DNA from: Xanthomonas arboricola pv. guizotiae
GTDB taxonomy: Bacteria > Pseudomonadota > Gammaproteobacteria > Xanthomonadales > Xanthomonadaceae
Direction: 5' to 3'
DNA: 64,000 bases
NCBI RefSeq assembly: GCF_002940205.1
Contig: NZ_MDSK01000019.1
Coordinates: forward strand, 1-64,000
The notes under the pieces were generated by a model. The model had not been told where the DNA came from. It ran no database searches and saw nothing but the letters and a program-made list of their open reading frames with translations. Positions 8,881 through 17,194 of this stretch are shown here, one piece after another. The position numbers and the translations under genes were made by a program. Each line of letters opens with the position of its first letter. Position 1 is the first letter of the stretch.

Positions 8881-9678
8881 ATGGCCCGGATCATCGCCAT
8901 TGCCAACCAGAAAGGCGGCGTCGGCAAGACCACGACCGCAGTCAATCTGGCGGCCGGCCTGGCGCGCGCGCCCAAGCGTGTGTTGCTGGTGGATCTGGAC
9001 TCGCAGGGCAACGCGACCATGGGCAGCGGCATCGACAAGCGCGATGTGGCCGCCTCGACCTGCGACCTGTTGCTGGGCGAAAACACCGCCGCCGACATCC
9101 GCGTCACCGCGCCGGAAGGCTTCGACCTGCTGCCGGGCAACATCGACCTGACCGCGGCCGAGATCCAGCTGATGGATCAGGGCGAGCGCGAGCAGCGGCT
9201 CAAGCGCGCCCTGGCGCCGATCCGCGACGAGTACGACTTCATCCTGATCGACTGCCCGCCGGCGTTGTCGCTGCTGACGCTCAATGCCTTGACCGCGGCC
9301 GATTCGATCATCGTGCCGATGCAGTGCGAGTACTACGCGCTGGAAGGACTGACCGCGCTGCTGGAAACCATCGAGGCGTTGCGCGCCAACCTCAATCCGG
9401 CGCTGGAAATCGAAGGCGTGCTGCGCACGATGTTCGACATCCGCAACAACCTGGCCAATGCGGTGTCGGCCGAGCTGACCGAGCATTTCGGCGACAAGGT
9501 GTTCCGCACCATCGTGCCGCGCAACGTGCGCCTGGCCGAGGCGCCCAGCCATGGCCAGAGCATCGTCGGTTACGACCGCACCTCGCGCGGTGGCGTGGCC
9601 TACCTGGGGCTGGCCGGCGAAATCGTGCGCCGCCAGAACGACCGCAACAAGGCCTACCGGCCCGTGGAGACCGTCTGA
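8881..9678 (+). CDS. parA: Chromosome partitioning ATPase ParA (Soj)
   Basis: Walker-type ATPase that segregates the chromosome with ParB. The 265-residue protein starts MARIIAIANQ followed by the deviant Walker A box KGGVGKTT at residues 11-18. The Walker B segment FILIDCPPALS and the VDLDSQGN motif are also present. It lacks the N-terminal DNA-binding extension of plasmid P1-type ParA, which fits the chromosomal Soj class. The stop codon overlaps the parB start (TGATG), so the two are translationally coupled. A CATAAT -10-like box is at about 8838. The canonical parS palindrome was not found in the window. Confidence 0.96.
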   Translation: MARIIAIANQKGGVGKTTTAVNLAAGLARAPKRVLLVDLDSQGNATMGSGIDKRDVAASTCDLLLGENTAADIRVTAPEGFDLLPGNIDLTAAEIQLMDQGEREQRLKRALAPIRDEYDFILIDCPPALSLLTLNALTAADSIIVPMQCEYYALEGLTALLETIEALRANLNPALEIEGVLRTMFDIRNNLANAVSAELTEHFGDKVFRTIVPRNVRLAEAPSHGQSIVGYDRTSRGGVAYLGLAGEIVRRQNDRNKAYRPVETV

Positions 9679-10607
9679 TGAACAAGCCGATCCCCGCAAA
9701 GAAGCGCGGCCTGGGACGTGGCCTGGAAGCGCTGCTGGGGCCGAAGGGCGCGGCCGCCGCCGCGGCGCCGAGCGCGGCCAGCGAGGAGGCCTTGCAGCCG
9801 GGCGACAGCCTGCGCCGGTTGCCGGTCACCCAATTGCAGCCGGGCAAGTACCAGCCGCGCAGGGAGATGGACGAGGTCAAGCTGGCCGAGCTGGCGGAGT
9901 CGATCAAGGCGCAGGGAGTGATCCAGCCGATCGTGGCGCGCGAGCTGGCGCCGGGGCAGTTCGAGATCGTGGCCGGCGAACGTCGCTGGCGCGCCTCGCA
10001 GCTGGCCGGGCTGAGCGAAGTGCCGGTGGTGGTGCGCGAGCTGGACGACCGCACCGTCATCGCGATGGCGCTGATCGAGAACATCCAGCGCGAAGACCTC
10101 AACCCGCTGGAAGAAGCGCAGGCGCTGCAGCGACTGATCGACGAATTTTCGCTGACCCACGCCGAGGCCGCCGGTGCGGTGGGCCGCTCGCGTGCGTCGG
10201 TGTCCAACCTGCTGCGGCTGCTGGAATTGCCGGTGGCGATCCGCGTGCTGCTGGAAACCCGCCGCCTGGAAATGGGCCATGCGCGGGCGCTGCTGACCCT
10301 GGCGCCGGAGCTGGCCAGCAAGCTGGCGCAGGAAGCGGCCGACCAGGGCTGGTCGGTGCGCGAGGTCGAACACCGTGCGCAGCAGTTCGCCGCCGGCAAG
10401 CTGCCCGGCGCGCTGCGCAAGGGCAAGCCGGCGCCGGTGGCCCCGCAGGCCGATATCGCCTCGCTGGAGACCGAACTGTCCGAATCGCTGGGCACCAAGG
10501 TGGTGTTCAACCACGGCCGCGGCGGCAAGGGCAAGCTGGTGATCCACTACACCGACCTGGACACGCTGGACGGCGTGCTCGAACGCCTGCGCCTGCAGCG
10601 CGGCTGA
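9678..10607 (+). CDS. parB: Chromosome partitioning protein ParB
   Basis: CTP-dependent parS-binding clamp that partners ParA. The 309-residue protein opens with KKRGLGRGLEALLG, the ParA-interacting motif. It has the GERRWRA box II of the CTP-binding domain, ENIQREDLNPLEEA, and a helix-turn-helix around EAAGAVGRSRASVSNLLRLL. The C-terminal dimerisation segment ends in LDGVLERLRLQRG. It overlaps parA by one base. An alternative frame start at 9324 is a shadow inside parA. Confidence 0.96.
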   Translation: MNKPIPAKKRGLGRGLEALLGPKGAAAAAAPSAASEEALQPGDSLRRLPVTQLQPGKYQPRREMDEVKLAELAESIKAQGVIQPIVARELAPGQFEIVAGERRWRASQLAGLSEVPVVVRELDDRTVIAMALIENIQREDLNPLEEAQALQRLIDEFSLTHAEAAGAVGRSRASVSNLLRLLELPVAIRVLLETRRLEMGHARALLTLAPELASKLAQEAADQGWSVREVEHRAQQFAAGKLPGALRKGKPAPVAPQADIASLETELSESLGTKVVFNHGRGGKGKLVIHYTDLDTLDGVLERLRLQRG

Positions 10608-10642
10608 CCGCTATTGCGCATCCAACAGGATCCTCGCCGGCA

Positions 10643-10951
10643 ATGAATCCCGCCAAGGTGGACCGCCAGCATCTGCTGCAGCTGACCGACCTGCCCAACG
10701 TCGGGCCGGCCTGCGAAAAGGATCTGCGCCTGATCGGCATCCGCGTGCCTGCGCAACTGCGCGGTCGCGACGCCTACGACATGCATGCACAGCTGTGCCT
10801 GCGCACCGGCGTGCTGCACGACCCCTGCGTGATCGATGTGTTCCTGTCGATCGTGCGCTTCATGGACGGCGAGACGGCGCAGCCGTGGTGGAAGTTCAGC
10901 GCCGAACGCAAGGCCAAGCTCGCCAGCGAAGCACCGCTCGCCCTGCGGTGA
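10643..10951 (+). CDS. Helix-hairpin-helix protein of the Cdd1 / pathogenicity-locus family
   Basis: A 102-residue protein. The N-terminal DRQHLLQLTDLPNVGPACEK segment is a helix-hairpin-helix-like motif (LPNVGPA), followed by DLRLIGIRVPAQLRGRDAYDMH and a C-terminal FMDGETAQPWWKFS. These features match the small Cdd1 family (PF11731), whose members are annotated as HHH or mitomycin-resistance proteins without firm function. The gene is 35 bp downstream of parB and probably co-transcribed with it. DNA binding is plausible but untested. Confidence 0.7.
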   Translation: MNPAKVDRQHLLQLTDLPNVGPACEKDLRLIGIRVPAQLRGRDAYDMHAQLCLRTGVLHDPCVIDVFLSIVRFMDGETAQPWWKFSAERKAKLASEAPLALR

Positions 10952-11155
10952 ACGTACCCGCATGCCGCGTTGCAGCCCTTACCTGGAGCACCGCATGAGC
11001 CGCGACTGCCGTGAATCGAACTTGGCGCACTGCGCGCCGCAAGTACATCAACAGCATGAAAACGCCAGCACAGCGCGTGGCCGTGTCTGCGGCGCTTGGT
11101 GCGTGCGGATCAGTTGTGCTGGCCTTTTGTTTGCGTATTTCCCAGGATCACCGCC

Positions 11156-12121
11156 ATGACCATACTCGTCACCGGCGCCGCCGGTTTCATCGGGGCCTAC
11201 ACCTGCCGCGCGCTGGCTGCGCGCGGTGAATCGGTGGTGGGCCTGGACAACTACAACAGCTATTACGACCCGCAGCTCAAGCGCGACCGGGTGGCGGCGC
11301 TATGCCCCGGTATCGACATCCGCACGCTGGACCTGACCGACCGCGACGGCCTGGCCGCGTTGTTCGACGAGATCCGGCCCACCCGCGTGGTGCATCTGGC
11401 CGCGCAGGCGGGGGTGCGTTACTCGCTGGAAAATCCGTCCGCCTACGTCGACAGCAACCTGGTCGGCTTCGTCAACATGCTCGAGTTGTGCCGGCACCGC
11501 GGCGTGCAGCACCTGGTGTATGCCTCGAGCAGTTCGGTGTACGGCGATTCGGCCACCCCGCCGTTTTCCGAAGACCAGCGCGTGGACCAGCCGCGCTCGC
11601 TGTATGCGGCGACCAAGGCCGCCAACGAGCTGATGGGCTATACCTATGCGCAGCTGTACGGCCTGCGCGCGACCGGGCTGCGGTTCTTCACCGTGTACGG
11701 GCCATGGGGCCGGCCGGACATGGCGCCGCTGATCTTCAGCCGCGCGGTGCTGGCGGGGCGGCCGATCGAGGTGTTCAACCACGGCAGGATGCAGCGCGAC
11801 TTCACCTTCGTCGACGACATCGTGGCCGGCGTGCTGGGCGCGCTGGACACGCCCAGCGGCGAACCGGTGCCGCACCGGGTGTTCAACCTGGGCAACCACA
11901 CCCCGGTGGAGCTGGAATACTTCATCGACCTGATCGCCCAGGCTGCCGGACGCCCGGCCGAGAAGGTCTACCGGCCGATGCAGCCGGGCGACATGATCCG
12001 TACCATGGCCGATACGCAGCGCGCGCGCGCCGCCTTCGGCTTCGAGCCGGCCACCCCGGTCGAGCACGGCCTGCCGCAGGTGGTGGATTGGTGCCGCAGT
12101 TATTTCGGCGAGCGCGCCTAG
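11156..12121 (+). CDS. NAD-dependent nucleotide-sugar epimerase, UDP-glucuronate 4-epimerase type
   Basis: A 321-residue extended short-chain dehydrogenase. The Rossmann motif TGAAGFIG is near residues 6-13 and the catalytic YAATK is present. The segment LDNYNSYYDPQLKRDR after the first strand is typical of UDP-glucuronate 4-epimerases (UDP-GlcA to UDP-GalA). The ATG at 11156 opens directly on the first Rossmann strand. It heads a group with a polyprenyl-phosphate glycosyltransferase 89 bp downstream and a LAB_N protein, which suggests supply of an activated uronic acid for lipopolysaccharide. The exact sugar is inferred from the family signature. The 204 bp upstream hold no supported gene. 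Confidence 0.85.
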   Translation: MTILVTGAAGFIGAYTCRALAARGESVVGLDNYNSYYDPQLKRDRVAALCPGIDIRTLDLTDRDGLAALFDEIRPTRVVHLAAQAGVRYSLENPSAYVDSNLVGFVNMLELCRHRGVQHLVYASSSSVYGDSATPPFSEDQRVDQPRSLYAATKAANELMGYTYAQLYGLRATGLRFFTVYGPWGRPDMAPLIFSRAVLAGRPIEVFNHGRMQRDFTFVDDIVAGVLGALDTPSGEPVPHRVFNLGNHTPVELEYFIDLIAQAAGRPAEKVYRPMQPGDMIRTMADTQRARAAFGFEPATPVEHGLPQVVDWCRSYFGERA

Positions 12122-12210
12122 GGCGCGCGTTCGCTTCATGCCTGACTCAGACAGTCAGGGCACAATGCGCGATCTTTTTCGCTCAGCCTTCATCTGGCCA
12201 ACACGCATCC

Positions 12211-12933
12211 ATGAGCCAACCCCAGCTGTCCGTCGTCGTCCCGGTGTTCAACGAGCGCGACAACGTCGCCGCCCTGGTCGGCGAGATCGTCGCCGCCTTG
12301 CGCGGGCTGGTGGCGTTCGAGATCGTCTATGTCGACGACCACTCGCGCGACGACACCCTGGCGGTGCTGCAAGGCCTGAAGACCACCACGCCGGAACTGC
12401 GTGTGCTGCATCACCTGACCCAGAGCGGCCAGAGCACGGCGGTGCGCAACGGCGTCAAGGCCGCGCGTGCGAGCTGGATCGCCACGCTCGACGGCGACGG
12501 CCAGAACGACCCGGCCGACATCCCCAAGCTGCTCATCGCGCGCAGTCAAGCCGAGCCGCAGGTCAAGCTGTTCGCCGGCTGGCGGGTCAACCGCCAGGAT
12601 TCGGGGTCCAAGCGCTGGGCCAGCAAGTGGGCCAACGCGATCCGTTCGCGCATGCTGCACGACAACACACCCGATACCGGCTGCGGCATCAAGCTGTTCG
12701 AGCGCGAGGCGTTCCTGGACCTGCCCTACTTCGATCATATGCACCGCTATCTGCCGGCGTTGATGCAGCGCGCCGGCTGGCGCACGGTAAGCGTGCCGGT
12801 GCATCACCGCCATCGCACCGCCGGCGTGTCCAAGTACAACAACCTCAATCGCGCGCTGGTCGGCATCCGCGACCTGCGCGGCGTGGCCTGGTTGATCACC
12901 CGCAGCAAGCGCACCGTGGTGCAGGAGCGCTGA
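12211..12933 (+). CDS. Family 2 glycosyltransferase, polyprenyl-phosphate sugar synthase type
   Basis: A 240-residue GT-A enzyme related to dolichyl-phosphate mannose synthase, ArnC and RgtE. It has the SVVVPVFNERDNV N-terminus, YVDDHSRDDT and a nucleotide-metal motif in TLDGDGQNDP, followed by DTGCGIKLFERE and HHRHRTAGVSKYN. Unlike GtrB or ArnC, no C-terminal pair of membrane helices is visible, so it is a compact form. The stop overlaps the start of the LAB_N gene (TGATG), so the two are coupled; that small membrane protein could supply the membrane anchor. With the upstream epimerase it may transfer GalA or a related sugar to undecaprenyl phosphate; this is an inference. Confidence 0.85.
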   Translation: MSQPQLSVVVPVFNERDNVAALVGEIVAALRGLVAFEIVYVDDHSRDDTLAVLQGLKTTTPELRVLHHLTQSGQSTAVRNGVKAARASWIATLDGDGQNDPADIPKLLIARSQAEPQVKLFAGWRVNRQDSGSKRWASKWANAIRSRMLHDNTPDTGCGIKLFEREAFLDLPYFDHMHRYLPALMQRAGWRTVSVPVHHRHRTAGVSKYNNLNRALVGIRDLRGVAWLITRSKRTVVQER

Positions 12934-13274
12934 TGGAACTGCACTGGCTGGACCAACCGCTGACCTGGCTGTACTGGACCGGGCTGCACGTCACCGGCTG
13001 GAAGCTGATCGGCTATGTGGGCGCACTGATGTTCGGCGGCCGCTGGCTGGTGCAGTTCGTCGCCTCCAAGCGCGCCGGCAAGCCGGTGATCCCGCGCCTG
13101 TTCTGGTACATGAGCGTGGTCGGCAGCCTGATGACGCTGAGCTATTTCGTATTCTCGGCCAAGCAGGATTCGGTGGGCGTGCTGCAGAACCTGTTCCCGG
13201 CGTTTACCGCGTTCTACAGCCTGTATCTGGATGTGAAGCATCGCGGCTGGAGGCGGGATCGGGCGGTGCATTGA
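12933..13274 (+). CDS. LAB_N (lipid A biosynthesis N-terminal) small membrane protein
   Basis: A 113-residue inner-membrane protein with about three hydrophobic segments. GWKLIGYVGALMFGGRWLVQ and the RLFWYMSVVGSLMTLSYF segment are typical of the LAB_N family (PF07578), first seen at the N-terminus of some LpxB proteins and often encoded beside DPM1-like glycosyltransferases. It shares a TGATG overlap with the preceding glycosyltransferase gene. A partner or flippase role for a lipid-linked sugar is plausible but not proven. A GGGGATT repeat begins 2 nt after the stop. Confidence 0.85.
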   Translation: MELHWLDQPLTWLYWTGLHVTGWKLIGYVGALMFGGRWLVQFVASKRAGKPVIPRLFWYMSVVGSLMTLSYFVFSAKQDSVGVLQNLFPAFTAFYSLYLDVKHRGWRRDRAVH

Positions 13275-13276
13275 GC

Positions 13277-13300
13277 GGGGATTGGGGATTGGGGATTCGT
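13277..13300. repeat. GGGGATTGGGGATTGGGGATTCG repeat, single arm
   Basis: Three GGGGATT units ending in CGTAA, matching the left arm of the dispersed element at 7304-7414. No clear complementary arm follows within 100 bp. It lies 140 bp before an ORF that resembles a REP-associated tyrosine transposase. A short direct repeat GTGCTGCATTG also occurs twice around 13371-13393. Confidence 0.65.
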
Positions 13301-13439
13301 AAGTGCGGCACTCCCGCTCCACGTTTCCGGGCTTTGAGGCGATGCTGGCTGCGTAGCTGAGCTGATTGAGCGTGCTGCATTGGTGCTGCATTGGCTCTGC
13401 TTTCGCTGGATAACGTCAGGGGCTCGCTAATTGGGGTCA

Positions 13440-14069
13440 ATGCGTTTTTTCGTACGTCGCGATGCGATGGTTACCGACCTGGGACAAGGCGCGTGGCCGA
13501 TGCCGCGCCTGTTTGCCCATCGGCATGCTGTGCCCATGTCCAGCGCACTCCTCCATCGTCCATTGTCCGGGTCGGCGCCGATTGCGGCGCACTGGTACCT
13601 GCAGCTGTACACGCATCAGCAGGTGCCGTTGTTTGCCGACTGGCGTTGCGCGCGGGCGGCCGCGGCCAGCCTTGCGGCCACCGGTCATTGGCAGGGCGCG
13701 CAGTTGCTGTGCTGGGTGCTGCTGCCTGACAGTTGGTGTGCGCTGTTGCAGGCGCCTGGCAAGGCTGCGCTGCTGCAACTGGCCTCCCTCGCGCGACGGG
13801 CGGCTGCCGAGGCGGTCAATCGCGCGCGCGGCCGTGGCGGGACGGTGTGGCAGCCGCAGATGCAGGCGTCGGCGCTTGCGCCGAATGAGGATCATCGACA
13901 GTTCGCGCGTACGCTGGTGGCGTTGCCAGTACGCGCAGGGCTGGCCGCGCAGATCGGTGGGTATCCGTACTGGGATGCGGTCTGGCTGTTGCATGACCGC
14001 GCTGCACATGGCGCCGCGATTGCAGCACCGGATGATCGCGCACGTATGCCGGGTCCGGGAGGCAGGTGA
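13440..14069 (+). CDS. Degenerate RAYT-like (Y1 transposase family) ORF lacking catalytic residues
   Basis: A 209-residue intact ORF. Its middle and end line up with REP-associated tyrosine transposases: YLQLYTHQQVPLFADW, the PDxxx block, the NRxRGRGGxVWQP block, LPVRAGLAAQIG and YPYWDAVWLL. The residues needed for catalysis are changed. The family HxH after PD is replaced (PDSWC, residues 96-100), and the Tyr expected in PGYHDH is replaced by Met141 (PQMQAS). No stop codon or frameshift interrupts it. The ATG at 13440 was chosen over an upstream TTG. It may be an expressed non-catalytic derivative or a recently decayed gene. The 298 bp after it hold no recognisable feature. Confidence 0.6.
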   Translation: MRFFVRRDAMVTDLGQGAWPMPRLFAHRHAVPMSSALLHRPLSGSAPIAAHWYLQLYTHQQVPLFADWRCARAAAASLAATGHWQGAQLLCWVLLPDSWCALLQAPGKAALLQLASLARRAAAEAVNRARGRGGTVWQPQMQASALAPNEDHRQFARTLVALPVRAGLAAQIGGYPYWDAVWLLHDRAAHGAAIAAPDDRARMPGPGGR

Positions 14070-14367
14070 CCGTGATCGCTTGCATCCGTCCGGCGCGAGC
14101 CAGACATACTGTTGCGCGTCTTCGCCGGTCAGCATTGCGGGATATCTGTGCGAGCGACGCCTGCTCGATCAATGTCTGACGTCCAGCGGCGTCTGTTCGG
14201 GCGACGTCTGAGGTTGCTCGCCTACGCCTGCCGGAGCGGGCTGCGCGCTGCGGTGATCGCCTGCATCTGCCAGCGCCGAGCACGGTGTGATCGGCCCCTG
14301 CGGCGCGGCGCCGCGACCCGCCCTGCCGACACGCCGGCAGAGCAGTCGCCCGTGACGCACCGGCCGG

Positions 14368-16713
14368 TCAAAATTCCAGCGGATGGTCCGGCAGCAGGGC
14401 CTGCAACTGGCTGCGGAACAACCCGCGAATCCGCTGCAGTGCATCTTCGGTGTCGGCCTCGAAGCGCAGCACCAGGATCGGCGTGGTGTTGGAGGCGCGC
14501 ACCAGGCCCCAGCCGTCGGCGAAGTCCGCACGCAGCCCGTCGATCGTCGACAGCCGCGCCGATTCGAACGGCGATTCCTCGCCCGCCTGGGCACGCTCGA
14601 CAAAGCGCGCGACCAGTGCGTGCGCATCGCCGTCCACCGGCACCTTGATTTCCGGCGTGGACACGCTTTCGGGCAGGGCGTCCAGCACCTCGGACGGGGT
14701 TTCCTCGCGTTGGGCCAGGATTTCCAGCAGGCGCGCGGCCGCGTAGATACCGTCGTCGAAGCCGTACCAGCGCTCCTTGAAGAAAAAGTGCCCGCTCATC
14801 TCGCCGGCCAGTTCGGCGTCGGTCTCGCGCATCTTGGCCTTGATCAGCGAGTGGCCGGTCTTCCACATCAACGGGCTGCCGCCATTGCGCAGCACGTGAT
14901 CGGACAGCTTGCCGGTGCACTTGACGTCGTAGATGACCAGCGCGCCGGGATTGCGCTGCAGCACATCGGCGGCGAACAACATCAGCAGGCGGTCCGGGAA
15001 CACCATGGCGCCTTGCTGGGTGACCACGCCCAGACGATCGGCATCGCCATCGAATGCCACGCCGATATCGGCATCGAAGCGCTGCACCATCTTGACCAGG
15101 TCGTCGAGGTTGTGCGGCTCGCTCGGGTCGGGATGATGATTGGGAAAGGTGCCGTCGATCTCGCAATACAGCGGAATGACCTTGGCACCGATCGCTTCCA
15201 GCAGGCGCGGCGCAATCTCGCCGGCCGCGCCGTTGCCGGCATCCACCACCACCTTGATCGGACGGTCCAGCTGCACGTCGTCGGCGATGCGCTGGATGTA
15301 GGCGTCGCTGATGTCGCGCTGTTCCACATCGCCAGGCGTTGCCGCGGTGTGCAGGCGGCCTTCGTTGATGCGTTGGTGCAGTTCGGCGATCGCCGCCCCG
15401 GACAGGGTCTCGCCACCGATCACGATCTTGAAGCCGTTGTAGTCGGGCGGATTGTGGCTGCCGGTGACCGCCACGCAGCTGCCGGCGCGCAGTTCGTAGG
15501 CGCCGAAGTACACCACCGGCGTGGGCGCCAGGCCGATGTCGATCACCTGGCAGCCGGCGCGACGCAGGCCGTCGATCAGGCCATTGGCGAGCTCCGGGCC
15601 CGACAGCCGTCCATCGCGGCCGACCACCACCTCGCGCAGGCCCTGCGCCTGCATCACGCTGCCGATGGCCTGGCCGATCAACGCGGCGGCGCCGGGGTTG
15701 AGGTCCTTGCCGACCACGCCACGGATGTCGTAGGCGCGGAATATCTCGGTGGCGACCTGCACGGCCGGTACCAGCGCCGGCGGCGCGGGCGGCGCATCTG
15801 CCTCCAGCGCGCGCGCCTGGCTGGCGAGGCTGGCGTCGTGCTGCAGGCTCTGGCTGAGGGTGGGTTCGTCGGCGCTCGGCTCGCCGGACACGCGGCGACG
15901 CGGCAAGGCGACGCGGCCACGGCTGGCCAGCACCAACAGCACGGCGATGACGAGCAGCAGCGCGGCCACGATCGCGCAGCCAACGGCGCCCAGACCCAGC
16001 GGGCCGTCATCGCGTTGCGGCACCGCGGCGGCCACGCGCAGGCCGCTGTTACCCAATGGCCTGGCCAGGGTTTCGGCGGCATCGGCCAGCGCCAGATCGC
16101 CCTGCTGGGCGACGTTGTAGCTGCCCTGGCGCAAGGCCAGGTACGCGCTGCCGGGCACGGCGATCGCATCCAGCGAGCCGGTCAGGCGCAACAGCGGCAA
16201 CCGCGCATACGCCACCGCCGGCTGCGCGCCCAGGCGCACCGCGGCCGCCACGCCGAGCCGGACCTGCTTGGCATCGCGCACCACGTGCACCTGCGCACGC
16301 TCGGCCACCAGTGCCGACTCGAGCAGGCTCAGCCGCGCGTAACCGAAGTCCTTGGGATTGTCGTAGGCGGCGGTGAGGTCGCCGGACAGCACCTGCACAT
16401 CCTCGGCACCCTTGAAGCGCTCGCGGATGCTCGAGGCGGCCGCCAGCGCATCGCCATTGGCCAACGCGGCGATGACCTGCGGCTGCTTGAGCACGGCGTC
16501 GAGCTGGCTGGCCGGTTGGGCCATGGCCCGGCTGATGTCCTGCACGGCGCGGTCGCGCGCCTGTTCCAGCTCCTGCGCAATCGCATCCTGGCGCCATTGC
16601 GCGTAGCTGTTCCAGCCGAACCAGGCAGCCAGCAGCACCAACACCCCCCCCAACACCGGACCACTCGTACGCACGCTGGACATCGACTGCCTGCGCTCGC
16701 TCGCCTTGCTCAT
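14368..16713 (-). CDS. Phosphomannomutase/phosphoglucomutase with N-terminal membrane domain (AlgC-like)
   Basis: Interconverts hexose 6- and 1-phosphates for exopolysaccharide and LPS precursors. The C-terminal about 460 residues are a full alpha-D-phosphohexomutase: FRAYDIRGVVGK, the catalytic phosphoserine loop TGSHNPPDYNG (Ser419), the metal loop DGDADRLG, GEMSGHFFFKE and a C-terminal RASNTTP phosphate-binding loop. The N-terminal about 320 residues are an extension with membrane segments near 19-33 and 240-264 and a periplasmic-looking region between. Typical AlgC or XanA proteins are about 450-460 residues. The gene is 13 nt after dut and ends a coaBC-dut operon. The start at 16713 avoids overlap with dut. 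Confidence 0.92.
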   Translation of the reverse strand: MSKASERRQSMSSVRTSGPVLGGVLVLLAAWFGWNSYAQWRQDAIAQELEQARDRAVQDISRAMAQPASQLDAVLKQPQVIAALANGDALAAASSIRERFKGAEDVQVLSGDLTAAYDNPKDFGYARLSLLESALVAERAQVHVVRDAKQVRLGVAAAVRLGAQPAVAYARLPLLRLTGSLDAIAVPGSAYLALRQGSYNVAQQGDLALADAAETLARPLGNSGLRVAAAVPQRDDGPLGLGAVGCAIVAALLLVIAVLLVLASRGRVALPRRRVSGEPSADEPTLSQSLQHDASLASQARALEADAPPAPPALVPAVQVATEIFRAYDIRGVVGKDLNPGAAALIGQAIGSVMQAQGLREVVVGRDGRLSGPELANGLIDGLRRAGCQVIDIGLAPTPVVYFGAYELRAGSCVAVTGSHNPPDYNGFKIVIGGETLSGAAIAELHQRINEGRLHTAATPGDVEQRDISDAYIQRIADDVQLDRPIKVVVDAGNGAAGEIAPRLLEAIGAKVIPLYCEIDGTFPNHHPDPSEPHNLDDLVKMVQRFDADIGVAFDGDADRLGVVTQQGAMVFPDRLLMLFAADVLQRNPGALVIYDVKCTGKLSDHVLRNGGSPLMWKTGHSLIKAKMRETDAELAGEMSGHFFFKERWYGFDDGIYAAARLLEILAQREETPSEVLDALPESVSTPEIKVPVDGDAHALVARFVERAQAGEESPFESARLSTIDGLRADFADGWGLVRASNTTPILVLRFEADTEDALQRIRGLFRSQLQALLPDHPLEF

Positions 16714-16726
16714 GTGACGCCCCCCG

Positions 16727-17194
16727 TCAGCGCACGCCGGTGTGGCCGAATCCACCCGCTCCCCGCGCGCTGTCGACGAAAGTATCCACCACTTGCAAGC
16801 CCACGCGCACGATCGGCAGGACCACCAGCTGTGCGATGCGGTCGCCCGGCTCGATGGTGAAGGCCTCGCGGCCGCGATTCCAGGTGCTGATCAGCAGCGG
16901 CCCCTGGTAATCGGCATCGATGAGCCCGGTGCCGTTGCCGAGCACGATGCCGTGGCGATGACCCAGGCCCGAGCGCGGCAGGATCACCGCGCATAGCTGC
17001 GGGTCGGCCAGATGGATGGCGATGCCGCTGGGAATCAGCGCCGCATCGCCGGGCTCCAGCGTCATCGGCGCTTCCAGCGCGGCGCGCAGGTCCATGCCGG
17101 CGCTGGATTCGGTGGCATAGGCCGGCAGCGGCCACAGATCGCCAAAGCGCGGGTCGAGCAGCTTCACCTGCAAGGACTGGGTCGGGGCGCTCAT
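16727..17194 (-). CDS. dut: Deoxyuridine 5'-triphosphate nucleotidohydrolase
   Basis: Hydrolyses dUTP to dUMP and pyrophosphate, supplying dTMP synthesis and keeping uracil out of DNA. The 155-residue protein has the five dUTPase motifs: [40 protein letters not shown] and the C-terminal [11 protein letters not shown]-loop-like tail that closes over the substrate. It forms the usual trimeric cytoplasmic type. The start overlaps the coaBC stop by 4 nt (ATGA), a common gammaproteobacterial arrangement. Confidence 0.97.
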   Translation of the reverse strand: MSAPTQSLQVKLLDPRFGDLWPLPAYATESSAGMDLRAALEAPMTLEPGDAALIPSGIAIHLADPQLCAVILPRSGLGHRHGIVLGNGTGLIDADYQGPLLISTWNRGREAFTIEPGDRIAQLVVLPIVRVGLQVVDTFVDSARGAGGFGHTGVR

